Below are positions 1 to 8,836 of a stretch of 64,000 nucleotides of DNA, piece after piece. The notes under the pieces were generated by a model. The model was not told the DNA's origin. It saw nothing but the letters and a program-made list of their open reading frames with translations, and did not search any database. Source of the stretch: DATFJT01 sp965230755. GTDB taxonomy: Bacteria; Bacteroidota; Bacteroidia; Chitinophagales; Saprospiraceae. A program made the position numbers and the translations under genes. Where the stretch lies: the NCBI GenBank assembly GCA_965230755.1, contig CBDDLT010000015.1, forward strand, positions 248,001-312,000, given 5' to 3'. Within the stretch, counting starts at the first letter, position 1; each line of letters begins with the position of its first letter.

Positions 1-604
1 AAAATACTTCCATTCGAACCCCAGCATGTGTTCGATAAAAAACCAGGCATTGTACCCTACCCTTAAAAACCACACACCACTGGCTACAACAAATAGGCGG
101 AGGGCAAACTTTTGATGCATGGGAATTCTACGTTTTCTGGCATGATTCACAGTGAGTAAGGCGAACAGCACTATTAAAGTGGCCTCAATACTTATGGCTA
201 TATTCTGATATATATTGCCAAATGATGGCATGGGCCGTGTCCATATAAGGTACAATCCTCCTACGGCAGCAAAAAAGACAAAGATCAAATAAGTTCGTCC
301 CAACCACCGATGAAACCTGGGAAATTGTTTTCGAATTTGAGGCACTAACTGCAGCGGACCACCGCCTATAATGACAATGGCTGTAATAAGATGAATGGCC
401 AAAATAATATTACCCAATTGGTCGCCTTCTATATAACCGTTGGGCATATGGGTTTCTCCCATCCCTGGCAATCCTCTATTGATGAGTTTAGAACCATGGT
501 ATACGGCTATATATGCGGCAAAGATCCATTGACCTACTAGTGTAAAAAATGAACCAAAATTTTGCCGTTCTATCCAATATTTTTCCGGAGTCCAACATTT
601 TCAT
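1..604 (-). CDS. DUF2306 membrane protein, partial, frame broken near its start
   Basis: The minus strand from about 600 to the window edge is open in one frame. It encodes a hydrophobic protein containing HLITAIVIIGGGPLQL, FHRWLGRTYLIFVF and HQKFALRLFVV, a pattern typical of the DUF2306 family of predicted membrane proteins. The 3' end lies outside the window. The frame has no ATG, GTG or TTG before Met at GLPGMGETH, although about 45 residues upstream of that look coding and include a membrane segment. An ATG at 604-602 sits one base out of frame: reading ATG AAA, skipping one A of an AAAA run, then TGT TGG ACT restores a plausible start (MKCWTPEKYW). Function is unknown. It lies downstream of, and on the same strand as, a LytS/LytTR pair, with a 177-bp gap. 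The family call is fairly sure; the start is not. Confidence 0.65.
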
Positions 605-780
605 TGTTATGTAAGATTGATAATTTTACCTCAAAATCAATCAAATCGAACGTTGCCTCAAGTTTAATTTGTGAAATGGACGGTACCATCTGCAAAACTC
701 TAATTATCCACTTTGAAACATGAAGTAAACTCTATCGGATAAGACGCCTGGATTTGCAATTCCAATAAATGTAGATCGCT

Positions 781-1473
781 TTACTCATTACCAATTCTCT
801 TCAACAGATCTTCCTTGTAGGTAGCGGAAATTGGAATTAATCGATCAGCAATTTTAATTCTATTGCGCTCGATACTTTCAATTTTATTCAAAGCAACCAT
901 GTAGGATTTGTGCACTCTGCTAATCATTTTCGCTGGTATAACTTGCTCCAACTCTTTGAAGTTTTGCAAGGTCATAATCCGCTTATAAATGGTATGTATT
1001 CTTCTGTAATCTCTCATTCCTTCTATATACAGAATATCATCCAATATCACTTTCTCTAAGCAATTTCCCGTTTTGACAAAAATGTATTCTTTAGTGGATG
1101 GGATTGAAGACTTGGATAAATTCTCATAAGCTTTGTTCACCGCAGCTAAAAACCGAGTGAAGGTATAAGGCTTCAGGAGATAATCCGTGATATTTAATTC
1201 ATAACCTTTTAAGGCATATTCCTGATAAGCTGTGGTGAATATCACTTGACTCTGAATGTTACTGCTTTCCAAAAGTTCTAATCCGGTCAGCTCATCCATT
1301 TTAATATCCAGAAAAAGAAGATCAACTTGATGGCTTTTTAAGTGAGCCAAACCGTCTAGCGCATTATCGAAGGTGCCTGCAAGGTTTAAAAAGGGGATTC
1401 TTTCGACAAAATTCTTTGTCCGTTCTAGTGCAAGAGGTTCATCTTCTATAATGATACAGTTATACTTTTTCAT
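781..1473 (-). CDS. LytTR-family response regulator
   Basis: A 230-residue two-component response regulator with an N-terminal receiver domain (about 1-120) and a C-terminal LytTR DNA-binding domain (about 125-228). The receiver shows the acidic pair E10/D11, the phospho-acceptor D56 in LLFLDIKMD, T80/T81 and the conserved K101 in DYLLKP. The LytTR half has FVKTGNCLEKV, ILYIEGMRDYRRIHT and FKELEQVIP, then the RVHKSYMVAL signature. This is the AlgR/AgrA/LytR type that binds DNA through beta strands. Its start overlaps the end of the upstream histidine kinase by 14 bp, so the two are almost certainly co-transcribed and form a cognate pair. Target genes are unknown; the DUF2306 gene just downstream is one candidate. 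Confidence 0.93.
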   Translation of the reverse strand: MKKYNCIIIEDEPLALERTKNFVERIPFLNLAGTFDNALDGLAHLKSHQVDLLFLDIKMDELTGLELLESSNIQSQVIFTTAYQEYALKGYELNITDYLLKPYTFTRFLAAVNKAYENLSKSSIPSTKEYIFVKTGNCLEKVILDDILYIEGMRDYRRIHTIYKRIMTLQNFKELEQVIPAKMISRVHKSYMVALNKIESIERNRIKIADRLIPISATYKEDLLKRIGNE

Positions 1474-2500
1474 TGGACACCGTTAAATGAACTCGATATT
1501 CGTCATGATCCTTATTGATCATCAAAGTATGATTTTCAGGATAAATTAGTTCGAGTCGTTTTTGAATCAAGTCATTGCCCAACCCCAGGCTATCTCTACC
1601 CTTTTCTTGGAAGGGACTAAACTTGTTCACACATAGTAGGCCTATTCCATCCTGTGATATATTTATTTCAATAGTGATGGCATTTTCGATTTTCTTATTG
1701 TTCGAATGTTTGAATGCATTCTCAATAAATGGGATAAAAATCATAGGAGCAATTGACTTGCCTCCCGGATCACCTATGATCTGATAAGAGACGTAATTGG
1801 CGTTGGAGGTTCTTATTTTTTGAAGTTCTATGTATTTTTCGATGTAAGCCAATTCACTGGTCAGCGGTATTTTATCCGTTTTGGTGTCGAATAGCATAAA
1901 ACGCATAATGTCAGATAGCTTATTCAAATAGTCCGACGCTTCTTCCGGATCTCTTAATATTAGAACATCGATATTATTGATCGTATTAAATAAAAAATGC
2001 GGATCCAATTGGGATTTTACCAGTGCCATTTCTGTCTTGTGGTTCTTTTCCAACAACTCCTCTTTCAACTTAATCTCTTTGTACCAAGTAAGAAAACCCT
2101 TCAATACCAATGCTATGGTCCCAAATACCATCCCAATAAACATCATGATTGGCGTCGAAATAAAATTCGACTGTCGATGACAGGCCAAGGTAAAGTCCAT
2201 CGAAAAATAAAGGACAGTATTCCCTAAAATGGCAGCGATAAAAACCAGAATAAAGCCATACAATAGAGTGTTCCTAATATTCTTCTCCTGGAGATGTTTA
2301 TTAAAAAGGAATGTGTAAAAAAAGTAAAAAGAAAATATCGCAGGAACAAGAAATACTCCGAACAAGATTCCCACTAAACTTAGTGATTCAGACTCACCTG
2401 AGGTCGAAACCATATAAGTCATACCAATTATGGTCAGTAGGAGGAATATCAGTATAATCCAAAAGAAAATATGCAATACCACTAGAAGCGACTTTTTCAT
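1460..2500 (-). CDS. LytS/YehU-type sensor histidine kinase
   Basis: A 346-residue membrane histidine kinase of the His_kinase (PF06580) class. Four hydrophobic segments fill roughly residues 5-30, 42-65, 78-100 and 115-138, followed by a short linker helix (KEIKLKEELLEKNHKTEMAL). The dimerisation/phospho-acceptor motif is QLDPHFLFNTINNI, with the predicted phosphorylated histidine at H168. A degenerate HATPase region follows, with the N box FIPFIENAFKHS and the G box LGLGNDLIQKRL. There is no separate extracellular sensor domain, so any signal is probably sensed within the membrane. It is the first gene of the sensor-regulator pair and overlaps the LytTR gene by 14 bp. Confidence 0.93.
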   Translation of the reverse strand: MKKSLLVVLHIFFWIILIFLLLTIIGMTYMVSTSGESESLSLVGILFGVFLVPAIFSFYFFYTFLFNKHLQEKNIRNTLLYGFILVFIAAILGNTVLYFSMDFTLACHRQSNFISTPIMMFIGMVFGTIALVLKGFLTWYKEIKLKEELLEKNHKTEMALVKSQLDPHFLFNTINNIDVLILRDPEEASDYLNKLSDIMRFMLFDTKTDKIPLTSELAYIEKYIELQKIRTSNANYVSYQIIGDPGGKSIAPMIFIPFIENAFKHSNNKKIENAITIEINISQDGIGLLCVNKFSPFQEKGRDSLGLGNDLIQKRLELIYPENHTLMINKDHDEYRVHLTVSNEKV

Positions 2501-2845
2501 CGATTTCCCTTACTATATCCAGCTTTGAAAGGTATCACTTTTAGCGCGGGAAGAAAAATTAATCTGCAAGTTGGGCTGTTTGGACCGTGAGTGCTCATAA
2601 ATTATCTGTGAATTGAGAATCGCTTATAGACCTTTAAACGCCTTTGCAACTAGAGATTCTTGAGAACTGATGCCTTTGGCATGGTAACTTGTTCACATTG
2701 CAGAACTTGCCAAATTCCTCTTTTCCAAAATTTATTGCAAAACAAAACCGCCCTTATCACAACATATTAATCAAGAAACGCCTACCTTAACCATCACAGA
2801 AATGTATGGACCGAAATGATTTATTCAAACAATTAAGTACTAGAT
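2501..2845. other. Intergenic region between divergent genes, 345 bp
   Basis: This non-coding stretch separates the histidine kinase (leftward) from the Xaa-Pro aminopeptidase (rightward), so it should hold two divergent promoters. I could not pick out a convincing TTTG / TAnnTTTG pair, strong hairpin or repeat, and no small open frame looks coding. Confidence 0.5.
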
Positions 2846-4636
2846 ATGATTGCAAAAAGGATAGCGGCATTGCGCGACTATATGAAAGCTAGAAATATAG
2901 ATGCATTTATCATTCCTTCAACCGACCCCCATCAGTCCGAATATGTCTCCACCCATTGGAAACTTCGAGAATATTTCTCCGGATTTACTGGTTCGGCGGG
3001 AACCCTGGTTATCACATCCGATTTAGCTGCACTCTGGACCGATTCAAGGTATTTTTTACAGTTTGATGAAGAATGCAAGGATAATGAAGTAGTGCTTTTC
3101 AAACAGAGTATTCCACATGCCCCGGAGCATGTATCCTGGATGTGTGAACTCCTGAATGAGAATGCAATAATTGGGCTAGATTATTTCCAAATTTCCAAAC
3201 AACAAGTCGACTATTTACTGAAATTTACTCAAACCAAAAACATTCAACTTCAAAACGAAGCCCATTTCGCTGAAGAGATTTGGCAAGATAGGCCAGAACT
3301 ACCCAATACTACTATTACAAAACATTCGACAGACTTTTGCGGAGAAACAGTAGCATCGAAACTTGAGAAAGTTCAAAAGGAAATATTGAATCAGGATGCT
3401 GATTTCTATTTTCTTTCAGCCCTAGATGAAATTGCCTGGCTGTTTAATATTCGATCAAAAGATATCAATTTTAACCCAGTGGTCATCGCTTACGCATTGA
3501 TCGGAAAAACAAGTTCCTATATTTTCGCAGATAAGCGTCGCTTTTCTCAAGAACTCATCAATGATTTGGACAGTTTGTCGATTCATATTGAGGATTATCA
3601 GGACGCTTTGCCCAAGTTCATCTCGATTGCAGACAATAAGAATGTAGTAACGGATACTGCATCATTGAACTACGCTTTCTTTAATGCAGCTAATGCCAGC
3701 TTTTTATATAGAAACTCATTGGTTAAAGCTTTGAAGTCCATCAAGAATTCGACAGAAATCGAAGGAATGCGTCGATGCATGATCAAAGACGGTGTTGCCC
3801 TAACTAAATTCTATATCTGGTTAGAACAATATCTCGATACGGGGAGTATTTCGGAATATGAGATCGGCAGAAAACTGGAAGATTTCCGCAAGCAGCAAGC
3901 CAATTACATAGAAGAGTCCTTTTCGGCCATTGTGGGATACAAGGGCAATGGTGCTATCATCCATTACAGGGCCCAACAGGAAAGCGCACAGATGGTCGAA
4001 AACAATGGCATTTTACTGATTGATAGCGGGGCTCAGTATCTAGATGGTACTACCGATATTACAAGAACGGTTTGGCTGGGAGGACCTATCCCTGAACATA
4101 TTCAACTATCCTATACAATGGTATTGAAAGGCCTTATTGCCTTAGAACAGCTTCAATTTCCAAAGGGAACTACGGGATCTCAGATCGACTCATTTGCCAG
4201 AGCAAATCTATGGAAGCATGGACTGAATTATCCCCACGGAACAGGGCATGGCGTAGGAAGTTTTGGAATGGTTCACGAGCCGGCTCAAGGTTTTACGACC
4301 GGTTGCACCACTGAAAGGGGAAGGACGCCGCACGAAGCCCAGCAGTTTACAACGATAGAACCAGGTTGTTATGTAGAGGGAGAGTATGGCATTAGAATAG
4401 AGAATATTGTACTTTCCAAGGTGGTTAATGAAACCAATTTTGGAGTATTTCTAGGATATGAATCGTTGACACTTTGTTATATCGATGCTCAACTGATCAA
4501 TTTCGAATTACTTACCGAAGAAGAGAAAATATGGTTAACGAAATACCACCGGTTTGTGCTAGAGAAACTGGCTCCGGAATTAAATGAAGATGAGATTCGC
4601 TGGTTGCAGAATAAATGCCAACCTTACTTATCGTAA
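2846..4636 (+). CDS. Xaa-Pro aminopeptidase, three-domain M24B type
   Basis: A 596-residue cytosolic metallopeptidase that removes the N-terminal residue from peptides with proline at position 2. There are two creatinase-like N-terminal domains (about 1-130 and 165-300), a pita-bread M24 catalytic domain (about 310-530) and an M24_C tail, giving the length and layout of eukaryotic XPNPEP1 rather than short E. coli PepP. All five metal ligands can be placed: D393 and D404 (IDSGAQYLDGTTDITRT), H468 (HGTGHGVGSF), E505 (TIEPGCY) and E519 (IRIEN). There is no signal peptide. The stop codon overlaps the 3' end of the convergent hydroxyproline dehydratase gene by 9 bp. The neighbourhood suggests a role in using proline- or hydroxyproline-rich peptides. 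Confidence 0.95.
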   Translation: MIAKRIAALRDYMKARNIDAFIIPSTDPHQSEYVSTHWKLREYFSGFTGSAGTLVITSDLAALWTDSRYFLQFDEECKDNEVVLFKQSIPHAPEHVSWMCELLNENAIIGLDYFQISKQQVDYLLKFTQTKNIQLQNEAHFAEEIWQDRPELPNTTITKHSTDFCGETVASKLEKVQKEILNQDADFYFLSALDEIAWLFNIRSKDINFNPVVIAYALIGKTSSYIFADKRRFSQELINDLDSLSIHIEDYQDALPKFISIADNKNVVTDTASLNYAFFNAANASFLYRNSLVKALKSIKNSTEIEGMRRCMIKDGVALTKFYIWLEQYLDTGSISEYEIGRKLEDFRKQQANYIEESFSAIVGYKGNGAIIHYRAQQESAQMVENNGILLIDSGAQYLDGTTDITRTVWLGGPIPEHIQLSYTMVLKGLIALEQLQFPKGTTGSQIDSFARANLWKHGLNYPHGTGHGVGSFGMVHEPAQGFTTGCTTERGRTPHEAQQFTTIEPGCYVEGEYGIRIENIVLSKVVNETNFGVFLGYESLTLCYIDAQLINFELLTEEEKIWLTKYHRFVLEKLAPELNEDEIRWLQNKCQPYLS

Positions 4637-5695
4637 GATAAATCCCTCTTTCATCGGGTCCGATGGATCTATCAAAAATGTGTGAGTGCCAGTAATGAAT
4701 GCTGTACCTTCCACCTGAGGTATAACTGCTTTAAAGCTACCAAAATCTTCTTCTGAAACGATGGAGCCCTTAAATACAGAATTGGTGATACTCTCGATGC
4801 ACATCACATCACCAAAGTCAATTTCTTTTCTGGCTCGATGTATTGCCATTCTTCCGGAAACACCTGAACCAGTTGGACAACGATCTACTTCTCCCTCTGC
4901 GAAAATGCATACGTTGCGGCTGTCATTACCTGAAGCTTGCTTCTTGTTATCTATAAAAATTGTACCGTAAAGAAAGCTAAGATCCTCTTCAAACGGGTGC
5001 ACTATGTCTGTGTCATGTTCCATTACAGTATGCTTGATGTCCATTCCATTCGTGATCAATTGTCGATAAGAGTTTTGAGTTAGGTCGAAGTCAAAATTGT
5101 TTTTGGCCATATCCACATAGGCATAAAAGGCCCCACCGTAGGCCAGGTCATAAGTAACAGTGCCCAAAGTTTTCACTTCAACTTTGCGATCCAAACCGAC
5201 AACAAAGCTTGGAACGCAGTGAAATCGCACCCCTCTAATCTTGCCATTGACCACTTCAACAAAAGACCTAATCCGGCCACATGGTGCATCTATATTCAAT
5301 ATTATTTCACCGTCTTGCACATCAACCCAATTCATTTTCACGGCTAATGTAGATATGGCGATAATGGCATGACCGCACATGGTTGAATAGCCTTCATTGT
5401 GTAGGAAAATGACTCCAAAATCTCCACTTTCATCGTTGGGTGGCGTCAGGATACAGCCATACATATCTGCGTGTCCACGAGGTTCAAACATCAAGGCAGT
5501 GCGCAAGTGATCGTAATTTTCTTTACAATATCTCCTATAGTCCAGCACTGAATTTCCTTGTAAATCAGGAAAACCATCAAGGATAACCCGCAATGGTTCG
5601 CCACCGGTGTGCATATCAATTGTTTTAATTTTCAACCAGTCTTTTGGAGCTTGAAATTCAGTTTTCGAACGTAAATTTTGATAGGCCTTATCCAT
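4628..5695 (-). CDS. trans-3-hydroxy-L-proline dehydratase (proline racemase family)
   Basis: A 355-residue member of the proline racemase superfamily. The family motif MHTGGEPLRVIL lies near residues 28-39. The first catalytic cysteine is present (C107 in STMCGHA), but the second is threonine: DRCPTGSGVSGR puts T275 where racemases and 4-hydroxyproline epimerases have Cys. A Cys/Thr pair is the signature of trans-3-hydroxy-L-proline dehydratase (human L3HYPDH, Cys104/Thr273), which makes delta1-pyrroline-2-carboxylate. The next enzyme, a ketimine reductase homologue, is encoded immediately upstream and overlaps by 8 bp (frame-broken, see 5688-6648). Converting the product to proline would complete the pathway. 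The dehydratase call rests on the active-site pair and the context. Confidence 0.88.
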   Translation of the reverse strand: MDKAYQNLRSKTEFQAPKDWLKIKTIDMHTGGEPLRVILDGFPDLQGNSVLDYRRYCKENYDHLRTALMFEPRGHADMYGCILTPPNDESGDFGVIFLHNEGYSTMCGHAIIAISTLAVKMNWVDVQDGEIILNIDAPCGRIRSFVEVVNGKIRGVRFHCVPSFVVGLDRKVEVKTLGTVTYDLAYGGAFYAYVDMAKNNFDFDLTQNSYRQLITNGMDIKHTVMEHDTDIVHPFEEDLSFLYGTIFIDNKKQASGNDSRNVCIFAEGEVDRCPTGSGVSGRMAIHRARKEIDFGDVMCIESITNSVFKGSIVSEEDFGSFKAVIPQVEGTAFITGTHTFLIDPSDPMKEGFILR

Positions 5696-6648
5696 TTGTA
5701 AATTGATTATAATAGTACTCGGCAGCCACTAGATCTTCCAGGGCATAACCGACCGATTTAAAAACAGTGATTTCCTCTATAGACCTTCTACCCTCAATCT
5801 GATTAGAACATAATTGAAATAAGTCAGCTCTGATATCTTCTTTCTTTAAAATTCCGCTTTTCATAGGGATAACAATATCACCACTTTCACTCAGAGCTCC
5901 GTCAAAAGTATCAACAAATACGGAAGACTTGATTATGGTCTGGTCATCTGCCTCCCTCATATCCGGCTTATAGGATCCCACAAGATCAATATGCTGACCC
6001 TTTTTTAAATACTCTCCGTTTACCAAGGCCTCTCGTGATAAAGTAGCGCATGAGACAATACAAACCTCCCCAATCTTCTCTTCGATGGTAGCTACTGCAG
6101 AAACCGAAAATTCCTGATCCTTTAATCGCGCCGCCACTGATTTTGCCTTTTCAAAACTACGCCCCCAAACAAAAACCTCTTTGATGGGTCTAACAGAGGC
6201 ATGAGCTTTGATCAACTCGGCACTTAAAGCCCCCGTTCCAAGCATTAGTAGGGAATGGGAATCTGGTCGTGATAAAAAAGAAGTCGCCAAAGCAGAGGTC
6301 GCAGCAGTTCGTTTAAACTGTCAAGCTTTTGGCATCAATTATAGCTTTAATAGCTCCATTTATAGAATCAAAATAGATGTAGGTTCCTTGAATAGAAGGA
6401 AGTCCAAACTGGTGATTTTCCGGACTCACTGTCACTAGTTTCACTCCAGCATGATTACCGGGGAGCCATGCCGGCATAATTAACAAAGTAGTATCGGCAT
6501 TCGCTTTAGGATTTGGAAATTCGTGATGATGTCGCTGCGGGATGAGAACTTGACTATTGGAAAATGCAGTTTTAAGCCTAGAAACTAAAGTGGGGTATGA
6601 GGTATTATTCTCGATAAAAGATCCATCTATATTCACGACTTTACTCAT
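5688..6648 (-). pseudogene. Ornithine cyclodeaminase / delta1-pyrroline-2-carboxylate reductase homologue, split by a +1 frame break
   Basis: Two adjacent frames (6648-6313, 111 residues; 6290-5688, 200 residues) together make one full-length protein (about 311 residues) of the ornithine cyclodeaminase/mu-crystallin family. The N part has IPQRHHHEFP, LLIMPAWLPG and AGVKLVTVSPEN (K70 is the usual active-site lysine). The C part has the NAD(P) loop LMLGTGALSAELI and GSYKPDMREADD (active-site Asp). The break is at GTT TAA A (about 6313): dropping one T gives SLTVKRTAATSALA, matching the family's LTxxRTAAxSA motif exactly in length. Next to a trans-3-hydroxyproline dehydratase the likely reaction is pyrroline-2-carboxylate to L-proline. 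Whether this is a true pseudogene, a sequencing indel or recoding cannot be decided here. Confidence 0.85.
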
Positions 6649-6760
6649 TATCTTAAAAATATAAAATCTTCTTGTTTAATTTTAAATTGCATAGGGAATC
6701 AAGTGTATTTAATGCTCGTGTTACCAATTAGTTCGAATTGAAAAACATAATTGAATTGCC

Positions 6761-8071
6761 ATGCTAAGGATAAGACCGTTATACTTACTGCTACTTATTT
6801 CTTTACTATTCTCATGCAGACAAAAACAGGATACCTCGAGTAAGGCATCATTCGAAGATCATTTAAAAACCTTGTTTGAAGATGCAGAGATTACAAAACT
6901 GGGAGTCAAAGACCATTTCAAAGAGTGCTTTCACCTTGTCATTAACAGCCCCTATGATTATTCAGATCCTTCTATAGGAACATTTAAGCATCATATTTAT
7001 GTCTCTCATGTTGATTTTGACAATCCTACCCTATTGATTACCGATGGATATTCTTCCACTAATCGCAGCTCCGAACTCAGTAAAATATTAAGGGCAAATC
7101 AGATTATCGTTGAGTATCGAATGTATGGTGAGTCTAGGCCGGACTCAATACCCTGGGAACACTTGACCAATGATAATGCCGTTGAAGATTATCACTCAAT
7201 TGTCAAAAAATTAAAAGAAGTCTATCAAAATAAATGGATTTCGTCCGGATTTAGTAAAGGAGGAGAAACTGCCTTGATTTACAAATCAAAATATCCCAAC
7301 GACGTTGACGTCGTAGTGCCTTATGTTGCACCGCTGATCAACGGATTAGAAGATCCGCGAACATGGGATCTGATCCATTCTGTCGGAGATGAGACATGTC
7401 GAAAGAAAACATTGCGATTTCAGAGAAACGTCTTGATCAACCGTGATGAGATTCTACCATTATTAGCTCAATATGCCGAAGAAAATCAAATGACTTTCGT
7501 AGAGGTTCCCTTGGAAGAGGCATTGGAATATGCGGTACTTGAATTTCCTTTTTCTTTCTGGCAGTCCGGAGGTAATTGTAGTGAGATTCCCAGTGATACC
7601 GCTGGTTCAAAGACATTATTTGATTATATAAATAAATCACCTGGGCTAGAATTATATGCTGATGAAGGCTATTATTATTACCTACCTTCATTTTATCAGC
7701 ACATGAAAGAATTGGGGTATTACGGCTTCGATCTTAACCCTGTCAAAGATTTATTGCAAATCGTTAAAAGTTCGTCGAATGATCGATTTGCACCCAAAGG
7801 AATTGATTTATCATACAACCCCGATTATATAAAGAACGTAAGGGACTTTGTAGAATCAAAAGGAGATCGTATACTGTATATCTATGGTGGAAATGATCCC
7901 TGGGGCGCTTGCGCACCTAAGCCTCAGCCTCATGTGGATGCATTGAAAATGGTATTAGAAAACGGGCATCATGGAACGAAGATTGTTGATTTTTCGCAGC
8001 AGGACCGTGAAAAAATATATGCCAAACTTCAAGAATGGTTGGGTGAGGATTTGAAGATCTATCCACTGTGA
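6761..8071 (+). CDS. Prolyl tripeptidyl aminopeptidase-like lipoprotein (peptidase S28/S37 type)
   Basis: A 436-residue predicted lipoprotein with signal peptide and lipobox LLFSC (C19), so probably exported and membrane-anchored. The body is a serine peptidase of the S28/S37 alpha/beta-hydrolase type: VEYRMYGESRP, the nucleophile elbow WISSGFSKGGETAL with S165, then PYVAPL. The probable acid is D379 in YGGNDPWGA and the histidine is H403 or H404 in NGHHGTK. Members release dipeptides or tripeptides, commonly after proline. It stands alone on the plus strand, divergent from the hydroxyproline genes. With the Xaa-Pro aminopeptidase it gives an outer and an inner step for proline-rich peptide breakdown. 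Family assignment is good; exact specificity is inferred. Confidence 0.85.
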   Translation: MLRIRPLYLLLLISLLFSCRQKQDTSSKASFEDHLKTLFEDAEITKLGVKDHFKECFHLVINSPYDYSDPSIGTFKHHIYVSHVDFDNPTLLITDGYSSTNRSSELSKILRANQIIVEYRMYGESRPDSIPWEHLTNDNAVEDYHSIVKKLKEVYQNKWISSGFSKGGETALIYKSKYPNDVDVVVPYVAPLINGLEDPRTWDLIHSVGDETCRKKTLRFQRNVLINRDEILPLLAQYAEENQMTFVEVPLEEALEYAVLEFPFSFWQSGGNCSEIPSDTAGSKTLFDYINKSPGLELYADEGYYYYLPSFYQHMKELGYYGFDLNPVKDLLQIVKSSSNDRFAPKGIDLSYNPDYIKNVRDFVESKGDRILYIYGGNDPWGACAPKPQPHVDALKMVLENGHHGTKIVDFSQQDREKIYAKLQEWLGEDLKIYPL

Positions 8072-8374
8072 TTATTGTTTTGTTATCGTAGTGCCTCTTT
8101 TTTTCTTTTCAAACAAAAATGAATTTAAGGTTATCAAAGTTAGAGGTGGAAGTCCTTGTTAATCAAAATACTCGGGCAAAAGTCATTCTATATTGGCGTA
8201 TAACAAAGGTTATATTTTTTAGGTCAATATTAGTTCCTAAATTTAGGTTGTATTGAAAATGTACTTATACCCTCTACTTTTCATACACCGAGTAATCAAA
8301 ACGTAAATGCGAATAAAATTCAAATGAAATGACGAACCGATAATGCTTTGTCGTATATTTTGATAAAAAGAGAA

Positions 8375-8836
8375 ATGGGAAGAAATAAATATTTAATGGT
8401 CTTGAGTTTTGCGATTGTATTCATCGTTTTAAGTTGCACATCACAAGAGAACAAGAAATCCAATCAAGAACTCACCCCTGAAAAAGAGTTAGCCCAATTA
8501 CGTGCCGAATATCAAGCAAAAAAAGACAGTGCCGGCGGCCATTATTTCAATATAGACTATGAATTAAAGGCGCAAGAAATAAAAAGGAAAATTAAAAAAA
8601 AGAAAATCGATTGGAAAGACTGGCCCCTTGATTCTTTTGTAGGAAAACCTTTTATCCCCAATGATCATAGAATCAGAAAAGTATTTTTGGGACGTATTTT
8701 AAGAGTCTCTAACTACTTTAGCTTTCCTGGCAGAATTGAATATGCCTATCAAACGATTGATGCTTTCAGTAATGACCAGATGGCATATGTCGGTGAAATA
8801 TTCCACCATGTCTTTACAATTTGGAAAAAAGGATAA
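8375..8836 (+). CDS. Lipoprotein of unknown function, N-terminal part (frame continues at +1)
   Basis: The ATG at 8375 is preferred over a TTG at 8348 because it puts a clean lipoprotein signal first (MGRNKYLMVL..., lipobox VLSC, C21). A lysine-rich, charged region follows (KKKKIDWKDWP). I recognise no family. The frame ends at TGG AAA AAA GGA TAA (8836), but the next frame carries straight on in the same style (KDKYKITLQGEEK). Removing one A from the A6 run at about 8825 joins the two frames into one protein of roughly 425 residues ending at 9653. This entry is therefore probably the N-terminal third of one gene. Confidence 0.6.
   Translation: MGRNKYLMVLSFAIVFIVLSCTSQENKKSNQELTPEKELAQLRAEYQAKKDSAGGHYFNIDYELKAQEIKRKIKKKKIDWKDWPLDSFVGKPFIPNDHRIRKVFLGRILRVSNYFSFPGRIEYAYQTIDAFSNDQMAYVGEIFHHVFTIWKKG

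Noticed and set aside
1575..2227. Several plus-strand open frames opposite the histidine kinase gene
   Set aside because: The minus-strand frame is a complete kinase with conserved motifs; the opposite frames are shadows with no domain.
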